Source: Thamnidium elegans
Lineage: Eukaryota > Mucoromycota > Mucoromycetes > Mucorales > Mucoraceae
DNA length: 64,000 nucleotides
Reading direction: 5' to 3'
Assembly: GCA_025201345.1 (NCBI GenBank)
Contig: JAIXMG010000007.1
Span: 186,001 to 250,000, forward strand
The notes beneath the pieces were generated by a model. The model did no database searches, was not told the DNA's origin, and worked only from the letters and a program-made list of their open reading frames with translations. Position 1 is the stretch's first letter. Each line of letters starts with the position of its first letter. Positions 11,625-23,592 of the stretch are shown piece after piece. The translations under genes were made by a program, and so were the position numbers.

Positions 11625-12076
11625 TCTAATTTATACAAGAAAAAGAAAAAAGAAAAAAAATAATCAATTAGATAAAAGAGAAAAAAGCACAACCATTTTA
11701 TATTAAATAGTTATAATATAGGCGGGAATAAAAAAAAAAGACACCTTTTTAATGTACATATAATGACGAACTCGTTCTGGGTTTATAAAGAGGTTTATTC
11801 GCCTGTAAATCTATATACACCAATCATAACTGCCAAGAAATTTATTTTTGTTTGAGTTTGTTTTAAACCACATGGTTATTATTCTATATCCTATATATAT
11901 CTTTTTCTTTTCATTTCTTTACGTTTTTACATGTTAATAATAGACCTTTTGTTCTAGATTCGTATTAAACACGATCAATGGCCCTTTTTTATCAAAATGT
12001 ATAAAAAGTATAACTGTTGTAGTACGTGTTACACAACCGAACAAACAGAAACATGATATCACAAATTAATTGAGTT
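11625..12076. other. Intergenic between protease copies C and D
   Basis: 450-base spacer containing the copy C promoter (TATAAAAT at 11695-11702, minus) and the 3' flank of copy D. No gene seen. Confidence 0.6.
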
Positions 12077-13543
12077 TTATAATAATAAAAATAATAACGT
12101 AATTAAGAATAAACAATTTAGTGGTGGTAGCATATAAGTTGCCTTTGATTCTTGAGGATCGTCGTCAAAAGTAGGTGACCTGTAACCATTTGCAGCAGCA
12201 CCAATACCTACTTGAAATCCCAACATGTCGTGTACTACATATGCACTTCTTAATACCGTTTGTCCTAAAATCCAGCCTGACCCAATCGAGTTTAAAAATC
12301 CAGATGAAATGGGTGCTATACCAAATAAACAGGTAGTAGCCGTACTGATATTATTTGTATTTTGAGGTAATACCATTTCATTTAATGGAACTCTTATTAC
12401 CACTGGATTATTAGAAAACGATTTTGCTAGCGGAGAAAACTGAAAGTCAAACCATAACTGTTGACTAGTAAAATCTGAGCAGTTTACTTCATACGCTTGA
12501 ATCTTTCCATCGTTTAATTTTATAGGTTTATAGTTTGATGTCACGGTTTCAATCAAAGATATTAAGGTATCTAAAGGAAGATAAGACAGAGTTGTACCCG
12601 TGTCTAAAATAACAGGCTGCAAGTCTTCAAATCGAGTTCCAAATAATCTCGTGCCATCAGCTTTATAACTTGTAATCTCTTGGCCAGGTACAGTCCAATA
12701 CTTGTGAATACCGGAGGCAGAATAAGTTCTCCCGAGGTTAGGCTTCCCAGAACTTGCGTCGTACGTGATAACTGGTAGAAAATTCAGTTTCCCCGTAAAT
12801 CTAGTTGTTTCATATCCACCAATCACTATTTCGCCGGTATAGCCATAGTCACCTTGTTTATTTAGGTAGATGGAAAAGACAGGCTCGTCAATTATTTTGT
12901 TATTTAGCAGGTTGGTGATAAATGGTACGTCCTGATTAGGGTCCCGCATTAAACCTGAAAATCCTAAACCGAGAATACCACTCGCTCTTTCGTGCGAGGA
13001 GGAGGGACCAGCCATGCCTTGTGTTGAAGATGCAAGACCAAGTACTTGATTTACTGAGGTCATATCACCGTTGATTGTAACCGAGTCATAAGCAACTACA
13101 CCTTTAGCTGACCCACTGCCGTACAAAACATTGAACGATTTTTTTGTTAGATTTAAAGTAGAAGAATCAGATTCGATAAATCTTGAATAAGGGCAAACAT
13201 CTTTTGAGCATGACGAAGAAGGAACCCATAAATCAGAACTAGAAAACACAGTGTTATTAGTTTATCTGGTACGTAACTAAAATTAGTTTATATATATAGA
13301 TATATACCTTCCGGTGTCTAAGGTAACATTAAATAGTTGCGGTGGTGTACCGATTCCTATTTGTACCAGATATTCTCTCGCGTTTGCATTATATAGAGGT
13401 AGCGCAGGAATTACATCTCGCTTAATAAGACTGTTCTGGCGTTGTTGATGTTGTTGTTCTAAGATGGGTAGCCTTATAAGACGATTAGCGTCTATAAGAG
13501 AAGACAATAAAGACAATAGAGTAATAAATGTTTTAAGATACAT
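12077..13543 (-). CDS. GPI-type pepsin-like aspartic protease (array copy D)
   Basis: Two exons, 13543-13308 and 13238-12077 (465 aa), with the shared phase-2 intron in the DTGS codon. Signal peptide (1-19), propeptide with R and K-R sites, then DTGSSDLWVPSSSC, flap VLYGSGS and second catalytic site DTGTTLSYLP. The C-terminus ends in about 17 hydrophobic residues (L/F/I-rich) with no basic residues after them, which fits a GPI-attachment signal. First gene of the array in transcription direction. Its mature N-terminus is closest in pattern to the canonical family, so it may resemble the ancestral copy, though I have not run a tree. Confidence 0.9.
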
Positions 13544-13656
13544 GATGATAATAAAGAAAAGAAAAAAGGAGAGAAAACAATAACAATTGTTTATGTATAA
13601 AAAAAGAATGTTTTATTTCTCGACCCTTATTTAGTAAATGTGTTGTGTTACTTTGA

Positions 13657-14476
13657 TTAATCTTTGACTTGTTGAGCGATTGAGGTATCTATTAGTAAAT
13701 CAGAGAACTCAATATTTTTAGCTGGAAGAACTGAATCTAATTTCTTCTTTGTCATGATCCAAATTATTTTAGAAATAAAAGGCTTTAACTTGTTTACGAT
13801 ATCTTGTCCGTCATCTTTTTCCCAACCACCTTCTACATGAATAAAAGGCTCAATATGTCGAATAATATGCATTTTTCCTTCTTCTTCTGAACAATATAAA
13901 ATCTTTCTTTTATCAATACTATCAAGAAATAATCCATCAACTGATGTCGCATTCTCTAATAACTCTTGAATATTCTCTTTTTCTTCCGTCGAGTTTACTT
14001 GCACAATAATATAAAGTTCATAAATATATGAAAGTCGTGTTAATATTTGAATACTCTTTTCTTGAAATCCATACATTGGTCTATCTACATCTGGTGAAGG
14101 GTTCCAAAGCACAGTCTATCAATATATATATATATATATATATCGTTAATTTTTGTATATAATGCCGTTGTCTATTATCTTACATTTTTTAACGAAACAG
14201 TCAATTTCTTTTTATTCTTCCGACCTTTTTTCTTCCATCCATCCGTTAACTTTACTGTCTTTTTATGATGACTCATTAAAAATACAAATAAACGGTTTTT
14301 TTTTTAAAGACTTATTTTCTTACCTCGTTTGTAGGTTCTCTGGTTATACTACGACGTGAAGAGCGTTTTTTAAACCAATAAATAGCGAAACCAACTAAAG
14401 CCGACGCTAATGAAGAAAACCCTATTAACTTCATAACCCAAGTTGGTAATAGTCTATATTTAGTTGTCGTTGCCAT
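13657..14476 (-). CDS. PEX22: Peroxin 22 (PEX22), peroxisomal membrane anchor for the Pex4 ubiquitin-conjugating enzyme
   Basis: Two exons, 14476-14324 and 14115-13657, give 203 aa. Near the N-terminus one membrane segment (about residues 16-34, GFSSLASALVGFAIYWF) is followed by a basic K-K-R-S-S-R-R stretch, the expected topology of Pex22. The soluble domain includes TVLWNPSPDV, a K-I-L-Y-C strand and the R-x-x-x-x-I-E-P-F-I-H-V segment that I match to the R-Q-L-E-P-x-x-H-I-D motif of plant and fungal PEX22. The family tethers and activates Pex4 on the peroxisome surface for Pex5 recycling. Identification rests on remembered motif similarity. The intron (208 nt) is longer than most here and starts with an AT repeat on its 3' side. 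Confidence 0.75.
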
Positions 14477-15187
14477 TAAATAGAAAAAAAAGATACGTAA
14501 GTATATTTATGCTACTGCAAAAAAAAAGAGAGAAAGGAAAAAGAAAAAAAAAGAGAGAGAGAAAGAGAGAGTAACCTAAATATATAGAAAAAGGACATTG
14601 GTATCTGTCCCTATTTATTTGTGGGGTATTTCACTTTCAAATTCACATGCAAGTTCAAAGGGCATGAGATGGCTTAGTTTTAACCCACGAAAGCAAGTCA
14701 CAGACGATCGAGCTTAATACTTATATTATGCCTATGTTGGTAACTCATGGCAACAGAAATATAGTTTATTATAAACCACGTTGTTTCAGGTCAAAAATAA
14801 ACTAGTGGTAACTAACGTATCTATTTTTGCCTCGTTTACTTTTAAATAAAAAAAGTATAACCTCGTATGCATTAATGATAAATTACAATCTAGATACAAA
14901 CCGTAAATCAGGGCACTTTTTTTTTTCAGATTACTGTTTAATAATAAGGTTCACTGATATAAAATGACCATTTAGACCTAATTGTAATAATCAAACTATA
15001 CGCAACGACAACAAAAAAAAGAAAGTATTTCTTTTTGCCCAACCTGCAGTTTTTTGACAAGTAACTCCCTAATTTAGCAAAAAAAAAGAGGACTGCTTTC
15101 TTTCTAGAAAAAAAAAATAAAAAAAATGAAGGACATATTTTTTGACATATTTTTTTTTTCTTTTGTTGATCTATAAACTTTTTACCA
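14477..15187. promoter_or_regulatory. Divergent intergenic region PEX22 / BMS1
   Basis: 711 bases between two divergent starts; carries both promoters. Purine tracts (AAAG/GAGA) near 14520-14570 and long T/A runs next to BMS1. No RNA gene or repeat family recognised. Confidence 0.5.
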
Positions 15188-18100
15188 ATGGACGAAAAAA
15201 CACAGAAAGCCCATATTAAAAAGAAGGGTGGAAAGAAGGTCGAGCGTAAAAAGGAAAACAAATTTTCCAATGCCAAAAAATCCAGTAATCCCAAGGCTTT
15301 TACCTTTAATAGTGCAGGTAAAGCCGAAAAGAATGTTCGTAGAAACAATGATTTAGGTGAAAAGAAGCTTCATGTACCTATGGTTGATCGTACACCTATT
15401 GAATCACCTCCTGTTGTTATTGCTGTTGTTGGTCCTCCTGGTGTAAGTTTATTTTTATGTATATTTCTTAATTGATCAAAAATAACCTTTTTTTTTTTTG
15501 TAGACTGGTAAATCAACACTTATTCGTTCATTAGTAAAGCGTTATACAAAGCACAACTTGACCGAAATCAAGGGTCCTATTACAGTTGTCAGTGGTAAAA
15601 AGAGACGTTTGACATTTATGGAATGTAACAATGACATGAATTCTATGATTGATGTTGCCAAGGTAGCAGATCTTGTCTTGTTAATGATTGATGCCAGTTT
15701 TGGTTTTGAAATGGAAACTTTTGAATTTTTAAATATTTTACAATCACATGGTTTCCCTAAAGTAATGGGTGTTCTTACCCATTTAGACAAGTTCCGTAAC
15801 AACAAAACTTTAAAAACAACTAAAAAGAGATTGAAGAATCGTTTCTGGACCGAAATTTATCAAGGTGCTAAATTATTTTATTTATCAGGTATCATTAATG
15901 GTAAATACCCCAACATGGAAATTCAAAACTTGGCTCGTTTTATCTCAGTTATGAAATTCAGACCTTTACTTTGGCGTAATACACATCCTTACGTTGTTGC
16001 TGATCGTATTGAAGATTTAACTGATCCTGAATTAGTGCATCGTCAGCCTCAATGTGATCGTACTGTGACCTTGTATGGTTATTTACGTGGTACCAATTTA
16101 AAACCAAATATGCGTGTACATATTCCTGGTGCCGGTGACCACTTTTTAGCTGATGTCTCGGTCTTGCCTGATCCTTGTCCGTTACCTGATAAGGTTAGAA
16201 AGAAGTTGGATGAAAAGAACAAGTTAATTTACGCTCCCATGTCTGATGTCGGTGGTGTCATGTATGATAAGGATGCTGTCTATATTAACGTACCCGGTCA
16301 CTTCACTAAAAAATCTGCTTATGCTCCTTCCGATCTTATGGGTGAGGATGGCGAACCTATGCAAGTTGATCAAGAGGAAGAAGAAGTTATCCCTCATGGT
16401 ACTGGTGAAAAGTTGGTTATGAACCTTCAAGATGCTACTGATACTTTAGCTTCTCAATTGGCCGACTCTGAACTTCGTATCTTTTCTAATTCTGCTCCTG
16501 TTAAGGCTGCCGATGTAAAGGAGTCTGTAGAACAAGATGAAAGTGGTAGATCTCGTAGACGTGCTGTTTTCGGTAACGGAGATGAGGATATGGAAGAAGA
16601 TGATGATGAGGACGATGATGAAGAAGACGATGTCATGGATGAAGGTGACGATGAGGATATGGAAGATGATGATGAGGAAGATGAAGAGGGTGCTCCTCGT
16701 CGTGGCAAAGCATTAAGTAAATTCGATACCAGAAATATCCCCAAGAAGGGTGATAAGGAAGAGAAAGAGGATGACGAAGAAGAGCCTGCTTACGAGTTTG
16801 CTGACAGTGACAGTGATTTGGGCGATGAAGAGGAAGATGAGGATATGGTCTTGGTCGATGGTCGTAAAAAGAAATCAGTTGATGAAGATCTTTCTGGTGA
16901 ACTTCGTTGGAAGGCTAATTTAAAGGAAAAAGCTAGTGACATGTTTGCTTCTCATAGACGTACCAACCTCATGTCTTTAATTTATAACGAACTTGATCTT
17001 TCCCCTGAGGATATTGTTGCCGGTAATTACGGTGATGATGCCGAAAACGGTAGCGATGCTGAACATGAAGAAGAAGAAGAATTCCTCAAGCTGAACCGCG
17101 AAGAACTCAACACAACCGATGCTATTGATAGCAGTCGCGATCCTATTGACGCTGAAGAGTTGGAAGAATGGGATGATGAAGAAACTTTAGATTCTATTAG
17201 AAACCGTTTTATTACTGGTGATATTAATGCCGTTCAAGGTGAAAGTGCTTTTGCACCTGAGGAAGATGAAGAAGAGGGTGATTTCGAAGATCTTGAAGAA
17301 GAAGAGGGTGAGAGCGATGCACAAGAAGGTGAGGAAGGTAAAAAGCCTAAGAGAGATAAGGAAGCTATGATCCGTGATCCCCAATTGGTTGAACGTGAAA
17401 AGGTCGCTAAACGTAAGGAAGAAATCCGTAAAAAGTACCTTGAAGAATTTGGCGATGAAGAAGATGGGCCCAAGATGGATTTCTATGAACAAAAGAAGGC
17501 CGAAATTGAACAACAACTTCAAATGAATCGTGAAGAATTTGAAAACGATGATATTCATACCAGAGCCATGGTAGAAGGTTATCGTCCTGGTAGTTATGTT
17601 CGTCTTTTGATTAAGCAAATGCCTTGTGAGTTTGTTGAAAACTTTGATCCTACTTATCCTATTCTTGTCGGTGGTCTCTTACCTACTGAAGATCAATTCG
17701 GTTGGGTTCAAGTTAGAATCAAGCGTCATCGTTGGCATCCTAGAATCTTGAAGACCAATGATCCTCTTATCTTCTCAATGGGCTGGAGACGTTTCCAAAG
17801 TATTCCCATTTATTCCCTTAATGACGGTACAAGAAACCGTATGCTTAAATATTCTCCTGAACATATGCATTGTCTTGCTACGTTCTATGGTCCTGTTCAT
17901 ACACCAAACACTGGTTTCTGTGCAGTTCAAAATGTATCAGACAGTAAAGCAGTAAGTGTTTTTTTATTTTATTATAATTTAATTGAAAGAGAAAACTAAT
18001 TATTTTCCTTTTTTAGACGGCTTTCCGTATTAGTGCCACTGGTGCAGTTGTAGATATTAGTCAGTCATCTGATATTGTCAAGAAATTAAAATTGACAGGT

Positions 18101-18899
18101 TATCCTACCAAGGTTTACAAGAACACAGCATTTATTAGAGATATGTTTACATCTTCACTGGAAGTAGCTAAATTTGAAGGTGCTAATATTCGTACTGTAT
18201 CTGGTATTCGTGGTCAAGTAAAGAAGGCTTTACCTAAACCCGAAGGTCATTTCCGTGCTACCTTTGAAGATAAGATTTTGATGAGTGGTTAGTTATTATT
18301 ATTTTTTGTTTAGCGTGAAAAAAAACAATAGGTAACTAATATATATATATATATTTGTAGATATTGTATTTTTGAGAGCATGGTATCCTATCAAGCCTCG
18401 TAAATTCTATAACCCTGTCACATCATTATTGTTATCATCTAAACAAAAATGGCAAGGTATGCGTCTTACAGGTCAAGTCAGAAAGGAATTAAGTTTACAC
18501 GCACCTCAAAAGGTTGATTCAGTCTATAAGCCAATTGAAAGAAAGGAACGTCGCTTTAACACATTAAAGGTTCCCAAGTCACTTCAATCCGAATTACCTT
18601 TTGCTAATAAACCTAAAAATGCAACCAAGAGTAAAAAGGTATCTTATATGGCTAAGCGAGCAGTTATCCTTGAACCTGAGGAAAAGAAGATTGTTACACT
18701 TATGCAACAATTGAATACACTTCGTAACGAAAAGAACCGTAAGAGAAAGATCAAGAATGATGAGAAGCGTGGTGAACTTGAAAAGAAGAAGGCCAAGATT
18801 GCGGAAACTACCGAAATCAAAGAAAAGGAACGTAGAAAGACTTATTTCCGTAAGGAACAAGAAAAGGTTACTAGAGAAGCAAAGTCTTCAAAACACTAA
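15188..18899 (+). CDS. BMS1: BMS1, GTPase for 40S ribosome biogenesis
   Basis: Four exons, 15188-15442, 15504-17951, 18017-18287 and 18361-18899 (1170 aa; yeast Bms1 is close to 1180). The N-terminus is lysine-rich. The P-loop GPPGTGKST (about 83-91) is split by intron 1 between PPG and TGK. A GTPase domain follows, then the AARP2CN-like segment, a long D/E-rich acidic middle (about 440-640), and the conserved C-terminal region ([37 protein letters not shown]). The tail is basic. In yeast Bms1 binds Rcl1 and U3 RNP in the nucleolus for early 18S rRNA processing. The third intron begins GTTAGT; without it a stop would truncate the protein. Confidence 0.95.
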
Positions 18900-20562
18900 A
18901 AAATATAGATATATAAATAATAAAAAAAGTTGTATAAATAATAATAAAAAAATGTTGTACAGTGTCATTATCATCTTTAACTGAATAGAATTAATCTCAA
19001 TATTTCATGCTTTTTGAGATAAAATAAAGTAAAATTGGGTTTTAAACGGACCGTGTGAATCAATAAGAACGTTATTGATCTGAACAAATGAAAAACTACA
19101 AAAACAGAGATGGATATCTGTTACACTGATCTTCTGTAAACTCATGCTATAAACAAAGCGGAAGCGCTTTTTTTATACTACTATATATATGTCTAAGATG
19201 ACTCACATCAATCATTAAGTCATAAGTAAGTGACCAAGAAGAATGTTTTTCATAGCGGGTAAATTGAACCACTTTTTATTACTAGACGGCCTTTTATCCA
19301 ATATATGAACCAATTATATCGATCTGACCGGTTGGTTACTAGCTATATATATATATATATATATGAGCTAAAAGCAACCATCAATGAGGCGAATACATTC
19401 AGAAACAGTTTGAAATATACTTGGCGTCGTATGGCCAAGATGGACCTGGCCCTTGACAACCGAACAATTAAGATTAAAAAATATATATATATATCCCAAA
19501 ATTAAGTTAAGACACCGCTTCCCCCTTTGGGTTTTAAAAAGCATACATCTATTATAAGTTATATGCTAATTAATAAAACTGATTGATTTTCATGGTTTTT
19601 ATCAGTAGATAAATATTGGCGCAACCTAATCGCATCAGGTTACGTAATCTTATTACCGAAGGGTATACAGTTATTAGGTGTACGTAAGAAAATCGCCTAG
19701 AAAGGGATCAAGCACAACAAGACTTCATCTCTTGGAAGCTTGTCCCGCGCACAAGGTGTTCAGCTCATACAACTCTACTTCAGGAAACCATTTATTTTTA
19801 GTTTATTTTGGAACTTATTAGGATAATAGGTATGGCAAATTTCCGGCCTACTTACAAGGGATTTCAAGCTCTTCTGTTTGTGCTTCTCAACGATTACAAG
19901 CTGTAGCATGCTTTCATGATACTCGCATTTTTTTTAAAAAAGTAAATAAATAAATGATTCATCTTATGTTATCGACCGTTGAAGTCTAAACATGACAATT
20001 CATAAGAGGAAACAAATGTATCTGGATAATATATCATGATGAAATATAAAGTATAAAATGTAAAATACAACATAGTATAAATGCGATCATAAAAAAAATT
20101 TGTTTGTACCAAGGTTTAATATGACTGACATCTGATTGAACCAGGCACAAACTGCCTATTAAAATCTTAAGATTAGATCAAAAAAAGTGCAGTTTTATAT
20201 TATAGAATATGTATTTTTTTACTGTTCAAACTATAAATTTTTACTACTCAGCCAGATATTTTTTTCTTTTTTTTGACTCCTTGGTATTTTCAAAAGTATA
20301 TTAAAAAAGGAAAGGAACTCAGATCAGATTAGGGACGTGGGATGCTTCGGGATCTACTTGATCCAATGAAATACTAGTAAAAAAAAATTTATATTAGATA
20401 GAATAATGACTCCTCTGGAAGGAGGGGACCCCGAGAGAAAAAATAGAAAAAAAGTTTTTTTCCGTCAGATTAAAAAAGTAGTCTCAATTTTTTTTTTCTT
20501 TTAAAAGGAAGCAAAGAGTTTTGAGCATTGGTTCGTGTTGGTTAACTTCAAACTAAATCATA
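18900..20562. other. Intergenic BMS1 to ADE12
   Basis: 1.66 kb, AT-rich, with short TA repeats (18341-region intron aside, also 19345-19364). The frame at 19305-19505 has a stretch that looks vaguely protein-like but no family match and no conserved neighbours. No tRNA or repeat recognised. Confidence 0.5.
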
Positions 20563-22104
20563 ATGTCTATATTACAAAAGGGTAGCTTGTCCGTTGTGCT
20601 TGGTGCTCAATGGGGCGATGAGGGTAAGGGTAAGTTGTCTGATATCCTTTGTGCTGAAGCCGAAGTTTGTGCTCGTTGTCAAGTAAGTTTTTTTTTCCGG
20701 GGGTTTTTTTTATATGAATAAAAATTTTTATTTGTTGCCATGGAAACCATATCTACTGAAGCTGTTTTACTTATACGGTTCTCTATTCTAGGGTGGTAAC
20801 AATGCTGGTCATACTATCGTTGTTAATGAAAAAAAATATGATTTCCATATGTTGCCTTCTGGTAAGTTTTTTTTTTTTTGTTATTGTAAAATATGTATAA
20901 TTTTATTTATAACAAACGAAACTCATATAGGTTTAATCAACCCTAACTGTGTCTCTTTGGTCGGTAACGGTGTTGTTGTTCATTTGCCTTCTTTCTTTGA
21001 AGAAAAGTCCAAGCTCGAGGCTAAGGGTAAAGAAAGAAGAAAAAAAATTAATATAAAAAGAAAAAAATTTTCTAACAAAAAAAATTTCCCTTTATAGGTC
21101 TTGACTGCGAAGGTCGTCTTCTTGTTTCCGACCGTGCTCACCTCGTTTTTGATCTCCACCAAAAGGCTGATGGTCTTAAGGAAATTGAGTTGGGTCGTGG
21201 TAGCATCGGTACTACCGGTAAGGGTATTGGACCTACTTATTCTACTAAGGCTGATCGTTCCGGTATTCGTGTTCATCACTTGTATGATTTCCCCGAGTTC
21301 ACTGCTCGTTTCAAGTCTTTGGTTGAAAACTATCATAAGCGTTTCGGTAACTTTGAATACGATGTTGAAGCTGAGCTTGCTCGTTATAAGGAACTCGCTG
21401 AACGTGTTCGTCCTTATGTTATTGATACCATCCCTTACCTCCATGAACAAATCAAGGCCGGTAAGCGTATCCTTGTTGAAGGCGCTAACGCTTTAATGCT
21501 CGATATTGATTTCGGTACTTACCCTTATGTCACCTCTTCCAACACTGCTCTTGGTGGTGTCTGTACTGGTCTCGGTGTCCCTGCCAACAAGATCTCCAAG
21601 GTCATTGGTGTCGTTAAGGCTTACTGTACTCGTGTCGGTGGCGGACCTTTCCCCTCTGAACAATTGAACGATATCGGAGAGTACTTGCAAACTGTTGGTT
21701 TCGAAGTTGGTGTTACTACCGGTCGTAAGCGTCGTTGTGGTTGGTTAGATCTTGTTGTTGTCAAGTATTCTCATATGATCAATGGTTATACTAGTCTCAA
21801 CTTGACCAAACTTGATATCCTTGATCAATTACCCAAGATTCAAGTCGCTGTTGCATATCATTTGGATGGTAAGAAGTTAAGTTCTTTCCCTGCCGATCTT
21901 GAACTCTTATCTAGAGTTGAGGTTGAGTATGTTGAACTCGATGGTTGGATGACTGATATCTCCAAGATTACCAACTACGAAGATCTCCCTGAAAACGCTA
22001 AGAAGTATATTGAATTCATTGAAAAGGAAGTTGAGGTTCCCATTGAATGGATTGGTGTTGGTCCTGGTAGAGAGGCCATGATTCACAAGCCTGTTTCTAA
22101 CTAA
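20563..22104 (+). CDS. ADE12: Adenylosuccinate synthetase
   Basis: Four exons, 20563-20682, 20792-20861, 20931-21026 and 21098-22104, give 430 aa, the usual fungal length. It makes adenylosuccinate from IMP, aspartate and GTP, the first committed step to AMP. Visible signatures are the N-terminal GTP loop QWGDEGKGK (about 16-24), [11 protein letters not shown], the [11 protein letters not shown] segment, the [20 protein letters not shown] region and the C-terminal GVGPGR. All introns are short GT-AG with pyrimidine-rich 3' ends. Exon 1 ends after C-A-R-C-Q exactly where GGNNAGHT resumes, which fixes the junction. Confidence 0.97.
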
Positions 22105-23089
22105 AAAAAAAAAGGAAAAGAACGAGAGCTTATTTGCACATATAACACATAACACATGAAAAAAATAATAATTTAAATAAACCATTTTACAAAAAACGTT
22201 AAAAACATATTTTAAGCTTCTTTTTTTAAGTTACGGACAATTCTATCCATGAAGAGCTATTTCAAGTATTATAATCCATCATTTTTTTTGTATTTTCTAC
22301 ATTTTGCAATGCTTATGTTTCGATAATAGCCTTTAAATCCCTGCACGTTTCATAATCGACCATATTTTAATTATACTAGTTTTACTGAAAAACACTGAAT
22401 TTTCGGGTTTGGTTACTTACCCAAAGTATTTGCACGGCATAACCACATACACAGCCAAATAAAAAAAATGATGTTTCATTTTTTTTTTTTTGTGTCAAAA
22501 GAGTTTACGAATGCTCTTTAAAAAAAAAGATAAGAGCTGGTGAAAGATGATAATTTGTCGTTTTGGACTCCATATTACTAGTGAGAATTAAAGTCTGTGG
22601 GCGGTCCTTACCTACAACCGTGAGTATATAAGTGTAATTTGAACTACACAGTTGCGATTAATCTATAAAAAAAAACATTATGAACCCCGCAAATATTCAG
22701 GGTCTGATTACAGTTAGGAACTTGTTTATTAAAATATCAGTTCGTATTGTGCTTGTTTAATTCATGTGGTAAGTATTTTTGTATGAATAAAAGAACACCA
22801 TCTTTTTGTTCGGGTTTAGATAGAAACTTTAAGATTATATACTAAATACTATTACTTAAACTGTTATTGTTGGTATATATATTCTAGAATGGATACAGTA
22901 AAATGCTCTTTATGAACCAATGCTTTTCGTTCTTTTATTGGTACTTGGAAGAGTAGGAAAAAAAGCAAAAGAGATATTTAAGGAGAAAATCTATCAAGAT
23001 ATCGATCTTTTTTTAAGTTTAATTAGTAAATATTCTTTTTTATTACATGAAAGTGCATAAGATTTCGAAAGAAAAAAAGGGTACAAGTT

Positions 23090-23127
<38 letters not shown>

Positions 23128-23133
23128 GAAATT
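22105..23133. other. Convergent spacer ADE12 / C2H2 gene
   Basis: About 1 kb between convergent genes. Contains 3' flank sequence and a long TA tract (about 23093-23121). No gene seen. Confidence 0.6.
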
Positions 23134-23592
23134 TTATAATAATAATGATTGAATGGAAGGTAATGCTTGACTCGACCTGTTCTCAAAAGCTCTCTGATTA
23201 GGTTTAGAATGAGGTAACTTGTAATCAAAAAGTGATCGCATAGGTTGAAATGGTACGTTTGCATAGACATTACATTCAACCGGTTGTGGTTTAAAATTCG
23301 TAATAGGTGGTAACGTAATATATTGTTGTGGTTTGCTGGTATACATTATTGGATCATGAGTTCTGAAATGTCTACTTAATTCATCTGAACGAGAAAACTT
23401 TTTATTACAGCCTGAATGTGAACATTGATGAGGCTTTTCACCTGTATGAATACGAATATGTCTGGTACAGTGCTCTAGTCGAACAAATGATCTTGCACAT
23501 ACAGGACATTTGTAACGTCTGTTATTGTTACGAGACTTTTGAGTTTTAGGGTATTGATTAAAAGCAGGTTGAGGATAAAAAACAGAAAACAT
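23134..23592 (-). CDS. Small C2H2 zinc-finger protein, CreA/Mig1-like finger pair
   Basis: Single exon of 152 aa. The ATG at 23592 is the first in frame; the codons upstream have no ATG. Two adjacent C2H2 fingers at about residues 28-80: C-P-V-C...H-C-T-R-H-I-R-I-H, linker T-G-E-K-P, then C-S-H-S-G-C...S-R-S-D-E-L-S-R-H. The recognition helices R-L-E-H-x-T-R and R-S-D-E-L-S-R are those of the CreA/Mig1 group, which binds GC-rich (SYGGRG-type) sites and often mediates glucose repression. The protein is far shorter than CreA or Mig1 and lacks their long C-terminal repressor region; the rest is P/Q/N-rich. Carbon repression is therefore possible but unproven. Confidence 0.8.
   Translation of the reverse strand: MFSVFYPQPAFNQYPKTQKSRNNNRRYKCPVCARSFVRLEHCTRHIRIHTGEKPHQCSHSGCNKKFSRSDELSRHFRTHDPIMYTSKPQQYITLPPITNFKPQPVECNVYANVPFQPMRSLFDYKLPHSKPNQRAFENRSSQALPSIQSLLL

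Noticed and set aside
16454..16744. Minus-strand Ser-rich frame inside BMS1
   Set aside because: It is the complement of the Asp/Glu-rich (GAT/GAA) coding stretch of BMS1; low-complexity shadow.
17187..17618. Minus-strand Phe/Leu-rich frame inside BMS1
   Set aside because: Antisense shadow of Lys/Glu codons of BMS1, no start context or domain.
19305..19505. 66-codon frame with TA-repeat (Tyr-Ile) stretch
   Set aside because: Largely a translated TA microsatellite; the remaining part has no recognisable family.
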